From Sphaerisporangium fuscum (lineage in GTDB: Bacteria; Actinomycetota; Actinomycetes; Streptosporangiales; Streptosporangiaceae), in the NCBI RefSeq assembly GCF_018531465.1, contig NZ_JAHDTF010000039.1, forward strand, positions 46,271 through 110,270: a stretch of 64,000 bases of DNA, given 5' to 3'. The stretch's first letter is position 1. Each line of letters opens with the position of its first letter. Positions 43,895 through 52,986 of the stretch are shown here, piece after piece. Made by a program: the position numbers and the translations under genes. The notes under the pieces are model-generated. The model ran no database searches. It worked only from the letters and a program-made list of their open reading frames with translations, and was not told the origin of the DNA.

Positions 43895-44767
43895 ATGAAG
43901 GATGAGGAATCCGGCAACCGGCTCGGCAGCTACCTGCGTGCCCGGCGTGCGCTGGTCTCCCCGGCGCAAGCAGGACTCCCGCCCGGCGGCAACCGCCGCG
44001 TGCCCGGACTGCGCCGTGAGGAAGTCGCCCTGCTCGCCGGAATCAGTGCCGACTACTACCTGCGCCTGGAACGGGGCCGTGACAAGAACCCTTCGCCCCA
44101 GGTCCTCGAATCACTCGCGCGCGTCCTGCAGCTCGACGACATCGAGCGGACGTATCTGCTCGGCCTCGCGGCGGCACGCCCCACGTCGCCGCGCCGCAAG
44201 CGGCCCGAGCGCGTACCGGCTCGGGTGTACGAGCTGCTCGCCCATCTTCAGATCCCCGCGTTCGTCGAAGGGCGCGCGTTCGATGTCCTGGCCTCCAACC
44301 CCATGGCCGTCGCGCTCTCCCCCCGCCTGCGCCCCGGCCAGAACCGGCTGCGTTCTCTCCTCCTCGATCCCGAGGAACAAGCCTTCCACCAGGACTGGAC
44401 GAAAGCCACCGCCGATTTCGTCGCCGCCCTTCGCACCACCATCGGGGACGACACCGACGACCCCCGGTTCGTCGAGCTCGTCGGAGAACTCGCACTGTCC
44501 AGTCAGCGGTTCCGTACCCTCTGGGCCCGCCACGATGTCCGCAGCCTCGACGGAGGCACGACCACGGTCCACCACCCCGTCGTCGGTGAACTACGCCTCC
44601 ACCGGGACAAACTGCCCATCGACGATGTCATCCTCGTCGTCTACTACCCCGACAAGGACAGTGACAGCGACGAGAAACTGCGGCTCCTCGCCGCGCTCTC
44701 GCACACCGAGTCCGCCGGCATGGCGCACGACAGGCCGGCGGACGACCCGCACTCGAAGACACCCTGA
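43895..44767 (+). CDS. XRE-family regulator with MmyB-like ligand-binding domain
   Basis: A 290-aa regulator. The N-terminal HTH is LRREEVALLAGISADYYLRLERGRDKNPSPQVLESLARVL (about residues 36-75). It is followed by the MmyB-like PAS/ligand fold (VYELLAHLQIPAFVEGRAFDVLASNPMA, LVGELALSSQRFRTLWARHDV, HPVVGELRLHRDKLPIDDV). MmyB-type proteins usually control a divergent oxidoreductase, here the SDR, possibly in response to a fatty-acid-like or redox ligand. The ATG at 43895 has only a weak upstream box. Its C-terminus faces the MFS gene convergently. Confidence 0.88.
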   Translation: MKDEESGNRLGSYLRARRALVSPAQAGLPPGGNRRVPGLRREEVALLAGISADYYLRLERGRDKNPSPQVLESLARVLQLDDIERTYLLGLAAARPTSPRRKRPERVPARVYELLAHLQIPAFVEGRAFDVLASNPMAVALSPRLRPGQNRLRSLLLDPEEQAFHQDWTKATADFVAALRTTIGDDTDDPRFVELVGELALSSQRFRTLWARHDVRSLDGGTTTVHHPVVGELRLHRDKLPIDDVILVVYYPDKDSDSDEKLRLLAALSHTESAGMAHDRPADDPHSKTP

Positions 44768-44792
44768 CGAACGCGCGTCGTCCCCGCTGCCG

Positions 44793-46097
44793 TCAGCTGG
44801 ACGTGGTTTGCACAGCGATCTGTCCGGCGGGGTCCTGGTCGGCCGGGCCGGCTTGCGGGCGCGCGTTGCGCAGTGCGGCCTCGACGCGGCGATTGCCGGT
44901 CATGGTCGCGGTGACGGCGGTCATGGTGAGCAGGAGGCCGGCGGCGGCGTAGAGCGGGGTGCGCAGGTCGTAGGTGGTGGCCAGCCAGCCGCCGAGGAAG
45001 GCGCCGAAGGGGGCGGCGCACATGGCGAGCATGCGGGAGGTGGAGGCGACGCGGCCCATCAGGTGGGCCGGGACGATGGCCTGCCGGAGGGAGGGGCCGA
45101 GCACCATGGTGGCGCCCATGCCCGCCCCGCAGACGGCGAGCGCGAGCCCGGCCACGTACGGGTCCGGGGCGGAGGCCAGCCCCAGGATGGCGAGGCCCTC
45201 GACCGTGGCGGTGCAGGTCAGCGCGGTGCCGGTGCCCAGGCGCCGGCCGAGGAAGGAGGCGATGCCCGCGCCGAGCAGGCCGCCGGTGGCCTCGGCGGTG
45301 AGGAGCAGACCGAAGCCGAAGGCGCCGACGCCGAGACGTTCGCGGGCGAACAGGGCCAGGACGGTCTCCACGGCGAGGAAGGCGATGTTCCCGACCGCCG
45401 GACGGAGCGCGAGCCCGAGCAGCAGCCGGTCCTGGAAGACGTAGGAGGCCCCGGCCCGCGCCTGCCGGAGCAGCGAATCGCGGGCGCTTGCGGCCGGGCG
45501 CGGCACGGCGGGCAGCGACCGGACGAGCAGCGCGGACAGCGCGAACGACACCGCGTCGGCGAGCAGCGGAACCGAACGTCCGAGCGCGAGCAGCGCACTG
45601 CCCGCAGGTGGCCCGGCGAAGCCGGACGCCGCGGTCTGGGCGCCGCGCAGGCGGGCGTTGGCGCGCTCCAGGAGCGCGGGGTCGCGGCCGAGCAGATCCG
45701 GCAGGTACGCCGTGGCGGCCGTGTCGAAGAACAGCCCGCCGAGGGCGAGCAGGAACGCGAGGGCCGCCAGCAGCGGGATGCTCAGCACGTCGAGCGCCGC
45801 CGCCGCAGCGAGTACGGCGAGCAGCGCCGCACGCGCGGCGTCCGTGCCCCACATCGTGCGGCGGCGGTCCCAGCGGTCCACCAGCGCACCGCCGAGCACT
45901 CCGAACAGCAGCCAGGGCAGTGTCCCGGCGGCCGTGACGACGGCCAGCGCCATCGGATCCCGGGTCAACGTCACCGCCAGCAGCGGCAGCGCGGCATGCG
46001 TCACGCCGTCACCGAGCGAGGACACCGTCTGCGCGCTCCACAGCCGCCCGAAGCCGGCCGGCAGCTTCACCACATCCTTCATCGGATTCGATGTCAT
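44793..46097 (-). CDS. MFS transporter (MFS_3, macrolide/enterobactin exporter-like)
   Basis: A 434-aa, 12-helix transporter: LPAGFGRLWSAQTVSSLGDGVTHAALPLLAVTLTRDP opening, VDRWDRRRTMWGTDAARAALL motif A near residue 75, then PTGxAL-like RGAQTAASGFAGPPAG. This is the MFS_3 pattern seen in macrolide efflux and siderophore exporters. It is co-transcribed with the upstream ArsR-type regulator, whose stop overlaps its ATG (ATGA at 46094-46097). The substrate is unknown. Confidence 0.85.
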   Translation of the reverse strand: MTSNPMKDVVKLPAGFGRLWSAQTVSSLGDGVTHAALPLLAVTLTRDPMALAVVTAAGTLPWLLFGVLGGALVDRWDRRRTMWGTDAARAALLAVLAAAAALDVLSIPLLAALAFLLALGGLFFDTAATAYLPDLLGRDPALLERANARLRGAQTAASGFAGPPAGSALLALGRSVPLLADAVSFALSALLVRSLPAVPRPAASARDSLLRQARAGASYVFQDRLLLGLALRPAVGNIAFLAVETVLALFARERLGVGAFGFGLLLTAEATGGLLGAGIASFLGRRLGTGTALTCTATVEGLAILGLASAPDPYVAGLALAVCGAGMGATMVLGPSLRQAIVPAHLMGRVASTSRMLAMCAAPFGAFLGGWLATTYDLRTPLYAAAGLLLTMTAVTATMTGNRRVEAALRNARPQAGPADQDPAGQIAVQTTSS

Positions 46098-46633
46098 CTG
46101 GCGTCCTCCTCGACCTGCTGGCGCGAAGCCGGCCGGAACAGCGCGAAGACCAGCGACACGTCGGGAAGCGATGGATCGGACAGCGCCCGGTACTCATCCG
46201 CCAGTGCCTGCAGGCGCGCCCCCAGCTCCGTGAACTGCTCCTCGGTGAGTCGCAGATGTGCCATTCGTACGTGCCGCTCACCATCCACCGGCGACGCCTC
46301 CAGGTCCGCCACCGCATTCCGCAGCAGCACGTCCGGCTGCCCCGGCCCTGGATCCGGCAGCTCGATCGACCGCGCGGCCATCGCGTAGTACCGCTCGGTG
46401 ACCCCTCTCACTTTCCGCGTCCCCACCACCTTCACCAGGCCGGCCCGCTCGAGCAGTCGCACGTGATAGCTGGAACTCCCCTTCGCGAGGCCCATCCGCT
46501 GGGCGATCTGCGTGATCGTCGCCGGTTCGAAGCGGAGCACGGCCATGATCCGGTGGCGCGTGAGATTGGAGACGGCGCGTAGCTGCTCCTCAGTGGTGAC
46601 ATGAAACGTCTCAGGGAGATCATCGGTAGGCAT
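46094..46633 (-). CDS. ArsR-type winged-helix regulator
   Basis: A 179-aa regulator. The HTH is in LTRHRIMAVLRFEPATITQIAQRMGLAKGSSSYHVRLLERAGLVKVVGTRKVRGV (about residues 24-80). The C-terminal half (LTEEQFTELGARLQALADEYRAL) is the helical sensor seen in actinobacterial ArsR-type regulators of drug exporters. No metal-binding Cys pattern is present. The ATG at 46633 is fixed by MPTDDLPETFHV. It sits just downstream of a perfect palindrome (46641-46662) and overlaps the MFS gene, so it is likely an autorepressor of this two-gene operon. Confidence 0.85.
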   Translation of the reverse strand: MPTDDLPETFHVTTEEQLRAVSNLTRHRIMAVLRFEPATITQIAQRMGLAKGSSSYHVRLLERAGLVKVVGTRKVRGVTERYYAMAARSIELPDPGPGQPDVLLRNAVADLEASPVDGERHVRMAHLRLTEEQFTELGARLQALADEYRALSDPSLPDVSLVFALFRPASRQQVEEDAR

Positions 46634-46640
46634 GCGGACA

Positions 46641-46662
46641 ATGGTCAACGATTCTTGACCAT
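46641..46662. promoter_or_regulatory. Palindromic operator of the ArsR-type regulator/MFS operon
   Basis: ATGGTCAA (46641-46648) and TTGACCAT (46655-46662) form a perfect 8-bp inverted repeat with a 6-bp spacer, 7 bp upstream of the regulator ATG. Confidence 0.65.
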
Positions 46663-46781
46663 TGCGCAAGGGGTTCAGGCCCAGCGATATGGCGCTGATC
46701 TAACGGATCCATCCCGAGCCAGGGCGGCCTGGGCGACGACACGCCGGACCGTCCCGGCCCTGCCGCCGTCCGGCGGCTCCA

Positions 46782-48956
46782 TCAGTCGTCGTCTTCGTCC
46801 CGTTCGCGGCCGCCGTCCGCCGTGACCGTGTCGAGATGGGTGATGAGCCGCCTGACGCCGGGGGTCGCGACGAACAGCCCGTGCTGCTCGGCGTCGGCGA
46901 GCTTGTGCAGGACGTCACGGATGCGCCCGGTGGCGTCCTTGCGCGCCTTGTGCCCCTTGCCGTTGCCCGCGCCCTTGCCGTACGTGAGCCGCACCCGCGC
47001 CTCGGCGATCTTGCGCTGCACGTCGTCACCGACGCGCGGGTCGAGCCGGCCCTGCGTGATCGACAGTCGCAGCGCGCGGGACAACTGGCCGAGCAGGACG
47101 TTCGGATCGTCGGAAAGGACGCTCTGCTCGCCGGCGGTGGCCGTGGGCGACGGCCGCGACGACGGACGTGCGGAGGTCGGCGCGGACGACGACGGCGCCA
47201 CCACCGGCCGCCCGGGCGGGACGGCGGTCTCCGAACCCATCGTTCTCACGGCGAACGTCACGACCGCGGCGACGAGGGCCACCACGACGACGCCCACCAC
47301 GGCCAGCAGAGGTAGCCGCTTGCCGCTCCGTACCTGGTCCCAGAGGGCCGAGGTCCGTAAGCGGTCGAGCCAGACCTCGATCACCGACCGGTGCACGGCC
47401 GTCACCGCCGTCTCCGCGCCTCCTGCCTGCGGCATCAGGCGGGTCGACGCCGCCCCGCCCTCGGGGCTCGGGCGCGGGACGAAGGTCGTGGGCGAGGCGT
47501 GCGACGACGTGACGGGGCCGGTGGGCGAGGGTGAGGTGGCCTGCGGCTGCCACGACAAGCCGGACGAGCCGTCCTGCCCCTGCGGCGGCCAGGAAGCGTG
47601 CGGATGCGACGAGGTGCGCGACGGCGTCGGATACCTGCTGGACGGCGACGACGTGACGTACGCCCCGGCCGGCTCGGACGGAAGCGCCCCGGTGTCCGCG
47701 CCGAAGGGCTGCGGCGACACCAGCGGGATCGAGGGTGCCGGCGAGGCCTGGGACATCGGCGATGCGATGGACATCCAGGGCTCGGCCGATATCGGGTCCG
47801 CGCCGGACGCCGGCGGACGCGTGGCGGGCACGGAAGCGGACGGATCCTGGGGCCGCGCCGCCGCGGGTGCCGACCAGCCCTGGTAGAGCCCTTCCGGGAC
47901 GACCGGCGGCCCCGCCGCCCCGGACGGCGGCTGCGGCGTCGACGGCGCCGCCGAGACGTAGGGCCTCTGCGGCGTCGACGGCGGCGTCGACACGGAGGGC
48001 ATCGGCGGCATGGCCGATATCGGAGGCATCGAGGGCGTGCCCGTGATCGGAGACGCCGGGGACATCGGCGGCGCGGCGGACGCGGGCGGCATCCGCGGCA
48101 GGGGCGGCATCTGCGGCAGGGGGTCGGCCCCGCCGGGCGTCATCCCCGGGGACACGGACGCCGTCAGGAGCCACTGCGCCACCTGCTCGGCGCTCGGGCG
48201 GGTGAGAGGGTCCTTGGCCAGCAGGCGCATCAGGAGGTCGTCGAGCCCGGGCGGCACGCCGGCGCGCAGGTGGCGCGGCGGCGCCGGCGCGATCTGGACG
48301 TGCTGGTAGAGCAGCGCCGCCGAGGTGTCGGCCTGGAACGGCGGGCAGCCGACGAGCAGTTCGTACAGCACGCAGCCCAGCGAGTAGATGTCCGACGCGG
48401 GACCCGCGTCCCGGCCGAGGGCCCGTTCGGGGGCGAGGTAGGAGCTCGTCCCCACGATGAGACCGGTGCCGGTGAGCGCCGCCGTCGCCTGGTCGGCCAG
48501 CCGGGCGATGCCGAAGTCGACGACCTTCACGGTGCCGTCGGCGGTCAGCAGCAGGTTGCCCGGCTTGATGTCACGGTGGATCACACCCTGCCGGTGGGCG
48601 GCGGCCAGGCCGGCGGCCGTCTGGGCCCCGATGTTGATCACTTCGTCGGGCGGGAGCGGCCCGGTGACGGCCAGATGATGGGCCAGGCTCTGCCCCTTGA
48701 TCATCTCCATGATGAGGAACAGGCGGCCGTCGGCCTCGCCGAAGTCGTGGACGGCCACCACGTTGGCGTGGTTCAGCCGGGCCGTGGCCTGCGCCTCCTG
48801 CCGGAACCGCGCCGCGGCCGAGGAGTCGAGCACCCCGGCGAGCAGCAACTTCACCGCGACAGGACGGTCGAGGATCTCGTCCCAGGCCTGCCATACCTCG
48901 CCCATGCCGCCGCGGCCGAGAGGCTCGTCCAGCCGGTACCGAGCCGCGAGCAGCAC
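46782..48956 (-). CDS. Membrane Ser/Thr protein kinase (PknB type, no PASTA)
   Basis: A 724-aa protein. The N-terminal Hanks kinase has the Gly-rich loop LGRGGMGEV (13-21), catalytic Lys36 in VAVKLL, HRDIKPGN (127-134) and DFG (147-149), with the activation loop VGTSSYLAPERALG. A Pro/Ser/Met-rich linker of about 240 residues follows (repeated PPMSPAS and MPPISAMP-like units). One membrane helix comes next (LLAVVGVVVVALVAAVVTFAV, about 555-580), then a small extracytoplasmic domain that is helical and Lys/Arg-rich and ends in acidic EDDD. No PASTA or propeller sensor is present. The GTG at 48956 follows GAGGAAGG. All catalytic motifs are intact, so it should be active. Confidence 0.88.
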   Translation of the reverse strand: MLLAARYRLDEPLGRGGMGEVWQAWDEILDRPVAVKLLLAGVLDSSAAARFRQEAQATARLNHANVVAVHDFGEADGRLFLIMEMIKGQSLAHHLAVTGPLPPDEVINIGAQTAAGLAAAHRQGVIHRDIKPGNLLLTADGTVKVVDFGIARLADQATAALTGTGLIVGTSSYLAPERALGRDAGPASDIYSLGCVLYELLVGCPPFQADTSAALLYQHVQIAPAPPRHLRAGVPPGLDDLLMRLLAKDPLTRPSAEQVAQWLLTASVSPGMTPGGADPLPQMPPLPRMPPASAAPPMSPASPITGTPSMPPISAMPPMPSVSTPPSTPQRPYVSAAPSTPQPPSGAAGPPVVPEGLYQGWSAPAAARPQDPSASVPATRPPASGADPISAEPWMSIASPMSQASPAPSIPLVSPQPFGADTGALPSEPAGAYVTSSPSSRYPTPSRTSSHPHASWPPQGQDGSSGLSWQPQATSPSPTGPVTSSHASPTTFVPRPSPEGGAASTRLMPQAGGAETAVTAVHRSVIEVWLDRLRTSALWDQVRSGKRLPLLAVVGVVVVALVAAVVTFAVRTMGSETAVPPGRPVVAPSSSAPTSARPSSRPSPTATAGEQSVLSDDPNVLLGQLSRALRLSITQGRLDPRVGDDVQRKIAEARVRLTYGKGAGNGKGHKARKDATGRIRDVLHKLADAEQHGLFVATPGVRRLITHLDTVTADGGRERDEDDD

Positions 48957-49213
48957 GCCAGGAGCCTTCCTCGTCGACAGCCGGGACCGGTCTCACCGCG
49001 GCGCCGCGCCGAGCAGGCCCGCCACGACGCCATAGAGACCACATCGTGACGATTGGAGCCGCCACCGCCTCCAGAATACCGATCCCCAACGAACCGAGCC
49101 CGTCACCCGCGAATCGGGCATGACAAGCCGCCGCTACTTGCCCGGCTTGGGCGGGACCTCATCTCTCACCGATTGGTCGTGCGGCGGTTCTTCGTGACAG
49201 GTCTCGCCCTCGG

Positions 49214-49918
49214 TCACCAGGAGACGGGCAGGCGGTGCACGCCGTAGATCGTCATGTCCGTGCGCATGGGCACCTCCTCTGACGGCACGGCCAGCCGCAG
49301 GTGGGGGAATCGGTCGAACAGCGCCCGGTACGCCATGCGCATCTCGACCCTGGCGAGCTGGTGGCCCAGGCACTGGTGGATGCCGTGACCGAGGGCCAGG
49401 TGCCCGGCTTGGGCGGGTTTGGTGACGTCGAGCGTCTCGGGGTCGTCGAAGCGTCGGGGGTCGCGGTTGGCGGCGGGGATGGAGGGCGTCACCACCTGGC
49501 CCTTTCTGATCGTCCGCCCGGTGATCTCGACGTCCTCCAGCGCGGCCCGCAGCGGCCCGAGGTGGGCGACGGACAGGTGACGCAGCAGTTCCTCGACCGC
49601 GCCGTCCCACAGGGACGGGTCCGCGCGCAGGGCGGCGAGCTGGCTCGGGTGCTCCAGCAGCGCGAACGTGCCCAGTCCGAGCATGGAGGCCGTGGTCTCG
49701 TGGCCGGCGACCAGGAGGAGCATCGCCATGCCCGTGATCTCCTCGGCGCTTAACTCACCGTCCGCGACCAGGCCGCTGAGCAGGTCGTCCGCCGGCTGGG
49801 CGCGTTCGGCGCCGACGAGCTCGTACAGGTAGCCGAACAGGGACGTCATCGCCGTGGTGACCTCCTGTTTGGTGGACCCGACGCGCAGCGCGGTGGCGGA
49901 ATCGCGCTGCTCGGCGTC
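49214..49918 (-). pseudogene. Cytochrome P450, 5'-truncated
   Basis: Only the C-terminal ~235 residues of a ~400-residue P450 remain. The I-helix MLLLVAGHETTASM, K-helix EELLRH, PERF-like RDPRRFDDPE and the heme-Cys loop LALGHGIHQCLGHQLAR are present. The usual Phe of the heme loop is Leu, and the ligand Cys is retained. Upstream, P450-like sequence (ALRVGSTKQEVTTAMTSLFG) stops at about 49918. There the reading frame meets the truncated TetR gene in another frame. The N-terminal half with helices A-F is missing, so no functional P450 can be made. Next neighbour downstream: the Ser/Thr kinase. Confidence 0.75.
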
Positions 49919-50399
49919 CCAGAAGCAGGCCGTCGGCGTAGGCGACCAGGTCGCCGGCCCACAGGTCGGCATCGCGGATGCCGGAAGCGTCCAGCAGCCC
50001 GGTGACCAGGTCGCGCAGGTGGGCGCGGTTGGCCACGAGCACCTGGCGCAGTTCCGGGCGCCGAGTGGCCTCCAGCGAGAGCTCGTACCTGGCCAGCTGG
50101 CGGTCGCGGCTGGTCGTGAGCCACTCCCCGACGAGCCAGGCCACCGCCTCGACCAGGCCTTCCCGCCCGCCCGCGGACACCTGCAGCCGCCGCCTCAGCG
50201 CAGCGACCTCGGCGGCGGTGTGCTCGGCCAGGCGTTCGACCGCGGCCTGGAGCAGTGCCTGCCGGGTGCGGAAGTAATACGACGTGGAGCCTTCCGGCAG
50301 GCCTGCCGCCCGATCTACGGCGCGGTGGGTCAGGCCGCGCATGCCTTTCGCGGCGAGGAGCCCGATCGCCACGTCGGCGATCTCCTGTCGTCTGGACAC
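49919..50399 (-). pseudogene. TetR-family regulator, 3'-truncated at the P450 junction
   Basis: Begins at the GTG at 50399. The HTH is IADVAIGLLAAKGMRGLTHRAVDRAAGLPEGSTSYYFRTRQALLQAAVERLAEH (residues 6-60). The ligand domain runs through LWAGDLVAYADGLLL (about residue 160) and then stops matching. The rest of the same frame, to the stop at 49755, is Arg/Ala-rich noise antisense to nothing known and lies inside the P450 sequence. TetR proteins normally need another 30-40 residues of helices for dimerisation. It is probably the product of a deletion fusing the ends of two genes, and may still bind DNA weakly. Confidence 0.65.
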
Positions 50400-50507
50400 C
50401 GGCCGAGTGTAGCGGCGTTCCGCCGCCCGCCCGCTGACGCGGCGAGTGAGGCTCCTCCTCGTCGAGGCCTGCCAGGGTCACCGACCACCGGGCAGGCGAA
50501 CCCTTCC

Positions 50508-51407
50508 TCAGCTGTAGACGGCGGAGCTCCCGTAGAGCTTGTTGGTGAAGGCCGAGATGTAGGAGGCCGTGTTCGACGCGGTGAGGTTGTAGGTGAGGAA
50601 GACGCCGTACCCCTCTCTGACCGTGCGCGCGGCGAGGTTCGCGGCGGTGTACGAACTGGTCCCGGTGAACGACACGGCGGCCGGGGAGAGACGGGACTTG
50701 GAGCTCGGGCCGTTCGGCACCGACCAGGTGCCGTACCAGGGGTTCCAGGCGTAGTCGAAGGTGTTGTTGATGCTCACTCCGTTGTAGGTCAGGCGATCCG
50801 CGGCCGGACCGATGTCGTACAGCGTGATGAGCTTGTTCGGCAGCTTCTGGCGCAGGGCCGAGACCAGGTAGACGAACGAGAAGGCGTTCGGCTGACCGGT
50901 GCCGTTGTTGCCGTACTCGGCGTACTCGTCGTCGAAGTCGATGCCGTCGAGTCCGTACGTCGTCACCGCGTCGGCCAGCTCCTGGGCGAAGGCGTCAGCG
51001 GCCTGCCGGGAGGGGAAGTTCGCGAAGCCGGCGCCCTGGTGGTTGCCGAGGATGGACAGCAGGACCTTGATGCCCTTCTGCTGCAGCGGCCGGACCTCGG
51101 TCGCCACGTTGTCGAGCACCCGCTGCACGTTCTCGTTGAAGTACAGGTAGGCGTTCGTGCCGTCGTAGTTGATGTTGGCCGCGAAGATGACCGCGATGTC
51201 GAACACCTGCGCACCGCCCCTGGCGAGCGTGTACCTGGCGGCGTTCGTCATGCTCTCGCTGTTGACCTCGATGTAGACGACCGAGATCGGTCCGGCCTTG
51301 GCGCCTGCGCGGCGCTCGGCGTGCGCCGTGGTGGGCAACGCGACACCGACGGTGGTCGCGGCCAGGGCCGACAGCAGGGTCCTTCTCCGCATCAGCGGTG
51401 CACTCAT
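50508..51407 (-). CDS. Secreted endo-beta-N-acetylglucosaminidase (Endo H type, GH18)
   Basis: A 299-aa secreted enzyme. The signal peptide is MRRRTLLSALAATTVGVALP ending AHA (residues 6-30, with a Tat-like RRRTLL). The catalytic domain closely follows Streptomyces Endo H. The GH18 motif TYGLDGIDFDDEYAEYGNNG has Asp154, Asp157, Asp159 and the catalytic acid Glu161. The strands VSALRQKLPNKLITLYDIGPAADRL and FDYAWNPWYGTW bind the N-glycan core. It cleaves between the two core GlcNAc residues of high-mannose N-glycans outside the cell. The ATG at 51407 follows GAGGAGCC. A TATAGC -10-like element lies at 51437-51442 (minus strand). It is monocistronic by position. Confidence 0.9.
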   Translation of the reverse strand: MSAPLMRRRTLLSALAATTVGVALPTTAHAERRAGAKAGPISVVYIEVNSESMTNAARYTLARGGAQVFDIAVIFAANINYDGTNAYLYFNENVQRVLDNVATEVRPLQQKGIKVLLSILGNHQGAGFANFPSRQAADAFAQELADAVTTYGLDGIDFDDEYAEYGNNGTGQPNAFSFVYLVSALRQKLPNKLITLYDIGPAADRLTYNGVSINNTFDYAWNPWYGTWSVPNGPSSKSRLSPAAVSFTGTSSYTAANLAARTVREGYGVFLTYNLTASNTASYISAFTNKLYGSSAVYS

Positions 51408-51912
51408 CGAACGGCTCCTCATCACTGGGGGGTGGGTTGCTATAGCGCTTAAGTTCGGATGATCACCTGGCAGCGAAGCGTGCGAGGGGTTGGAGATAAA
51501 TCGGTATAGTGCCTCGATCATCGGCAGCTCGGGGCCCGCTGTCAAGGTGTCGTCAGCCCAGGGCGACGATCCCGGTCCGACCGGCCACGTCCCTCACTTC
51601 CCCCTACATCTCGGCCTTGGCGCCACCCGCCTTCGAGCCCTAGTCCCATACGCAGCGCCACGCCGCCGACAGGCGCGACTCCGTCCATCACCTCGCCGAC
51701 TCTGCGGCCGGCGTGCTCACGCGCGTGAACGGCCGCCGGGACTTCCGTGTCGGCGCGCCTCAGGAGGCCGGAACGGCGCGACACATCTGAGAAGCGGGCG
51801 TTCCTGGCGGCTTGATAAATGGGGTGGTCCTCCATATCGTAGCGGGCAATAACCGGGGGGCTACCCCATTTAGGGGATGGCCCCTCCACCGCATGGACGT
51901 GAGGGAGAGACC
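51408..51912. other. Spacer between endo H and the NmrA-like gene
   Basis: About 500 bp. It holds the endo H promoter region and an inverted repeat before the NmrA-like gene. A 97-codon minus-strand frame (51542-51835), divergent from the reductase, has acceptable GC3 but no recognisable domain. I leave it unannotated. Confidence 0.45.
51817..51871. promoter_or_regulatory. Inverted repeat upstream of the NmrA-like reductase gene
   Basis: AAATGGGGT (51817-51825) and ACCCCATTT (51863-51871) form a perfect 9-bp inverted repeat, 37 bp apart, within 45 bp of the GTG start at 51913. It is a probable operator pair, but no regulator gene is adjacent. Confidence 0.45.
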
Positions 51913-52839
51913 GTGACACCGACGAACAAGACCGTCGTGGTGGTCGGAGCGACCGGCTTGCAGGGCGGGGCCGTGACACGCCACCTGCTCCGAGGCGGCT
52001 GGCGGGTGCGTGCGCTCACCCGCGACCCGGACGGGGCGCGGGCCCGGGCGCTGGCGCGGGCCGGCGCCCAGGTCGCGCGGGTGCGGATGGAGGACGTCGA
52101 TTCCCTGACCGCCGCAGCCGAGGGTTCCTGGGGGCTGTTCAGCGTTCAGCCCACGGTCGGCCAGCCCGGCACCGCACCGGACTTCACCGCCGAGGACGAG
52201 GTGCGCTGGGGCGTCAACGTCGCCGAGGCCGCGCACGCCGCCGGCGTCGGGCACCTGGTGTTCACCTCGGTCGCCGGCGCGGAGCGTCATCTCGGCGAGA
52301 AGGTGCCGGTGAACCTGGTCAGCAAGTGGCGGATCGAGCAGCACATCACCCGCCTCGGCCTGCCCGCGACGATCCTGCGGCCTGTCTCGTTCATGGAGAA
52401 CTTCACCGGCGGCTACGCGCTGCGGAACGGCACCCTGTCCACCGGGATCGCACCGGACACCCCCCAGCAGCTCATGGCCGTCGACGACGTCGGCTTCATC
52501 ACCGAGCTGGCGTTCAGCCACCCCGAGGAGTGGATCGGCCGGGCGGTATCCCTGGCCGCCGACGAGCTCACGCCGGTCCAGGTCGCCGCGGCCATCGGCG
52601 AAGCGCTCGGGATGGCGCTGCCCTATGTCCCGATCCCGATCGAGGCGATCCGGCAGGTCAGTGAGGACTTCGCCTATGCCAACGAATGGCTCAACGAACG
52701 CGGCTACCGCGCCGACATCGCCGCCACCCTACGGATCCACCCCGCCGCGATGGACTTCTCCACCTGGCTGGAACGCACCGGCGCCGCCCAGATCTCGGCG
52801 TTCCTGGACTCCGCGCGCACCCCGGGCCAGGGCGCGTGA
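51913..52839 (+). CDS. NmrA/NAD(P)H-binding family reductase
   Basis: A 308-aa atypical SDR. The cofactor motif is VVVGATGLQGGAVTRHLL (GxTGxxG) at about residues 8-25, then LTRDPDGARARALARAGAQVARVRMED. The domain lacks the classical Tyr-x3-Lys and has the NmrA-like ending. Such proteins act as NADPH sensors or reductases. The GTG at 51913 has GAGGGAGA upstream. It is preceded by a wide inverted repeat and followed by an unrelated ACT-domain gene. A second NmrA-like protein is encoded at 60433. Confidence 0.8.
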   Translation: MTPTNKTVVVVGATGLQGGAVTRHLLRGGWRVRALTRDPDGARARALARAGAQVARVRMEDVDSLTAAAEGSWGLFSVQPTVGQPGTAPDFTAEDEVRWGVNVAEAAHAAGVGHLVFTSVAGAERHLGEKVPVNLVSKWRIEQHITRLGLPATILRPVSFMENFTGGYALRNGTLSTGIAPDTPQQLMAVDDVGFITELAFSHPEEWIGRAVSLAADELTPVQVAAAIGEALGMALPYVPIPIEAIRQVSEDFAYANEWLNERGYRADIAATLRIHPAAMDFSTWLERTGAAQISAFLDSARTPGQGA

Positions 52840-52986
52840 GCACCCACACACCCGGCCTCGGACGCGTCGGGGCGCGGCGACTCACCCGCCTGGGCCGTCC
52901 GGCCCGGCCGTCGCGCGGAGCGGTGGGCGCTCCAGGAGCCCCTGCGCATTGTCGCCCGTTTCATGGGGTGAGAAGATTGAGTAGTC

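Noticed and set aside
51542..51835. 97-codon minus-strand frame divergent from the NmrA-like gene
   Set aside because: GC at third positions is acceptable, but no domain or ribosome binding site was recognised and the tail is Gly/Arg-rich noise. It may be a decayed regulator, but this cannot be supported.
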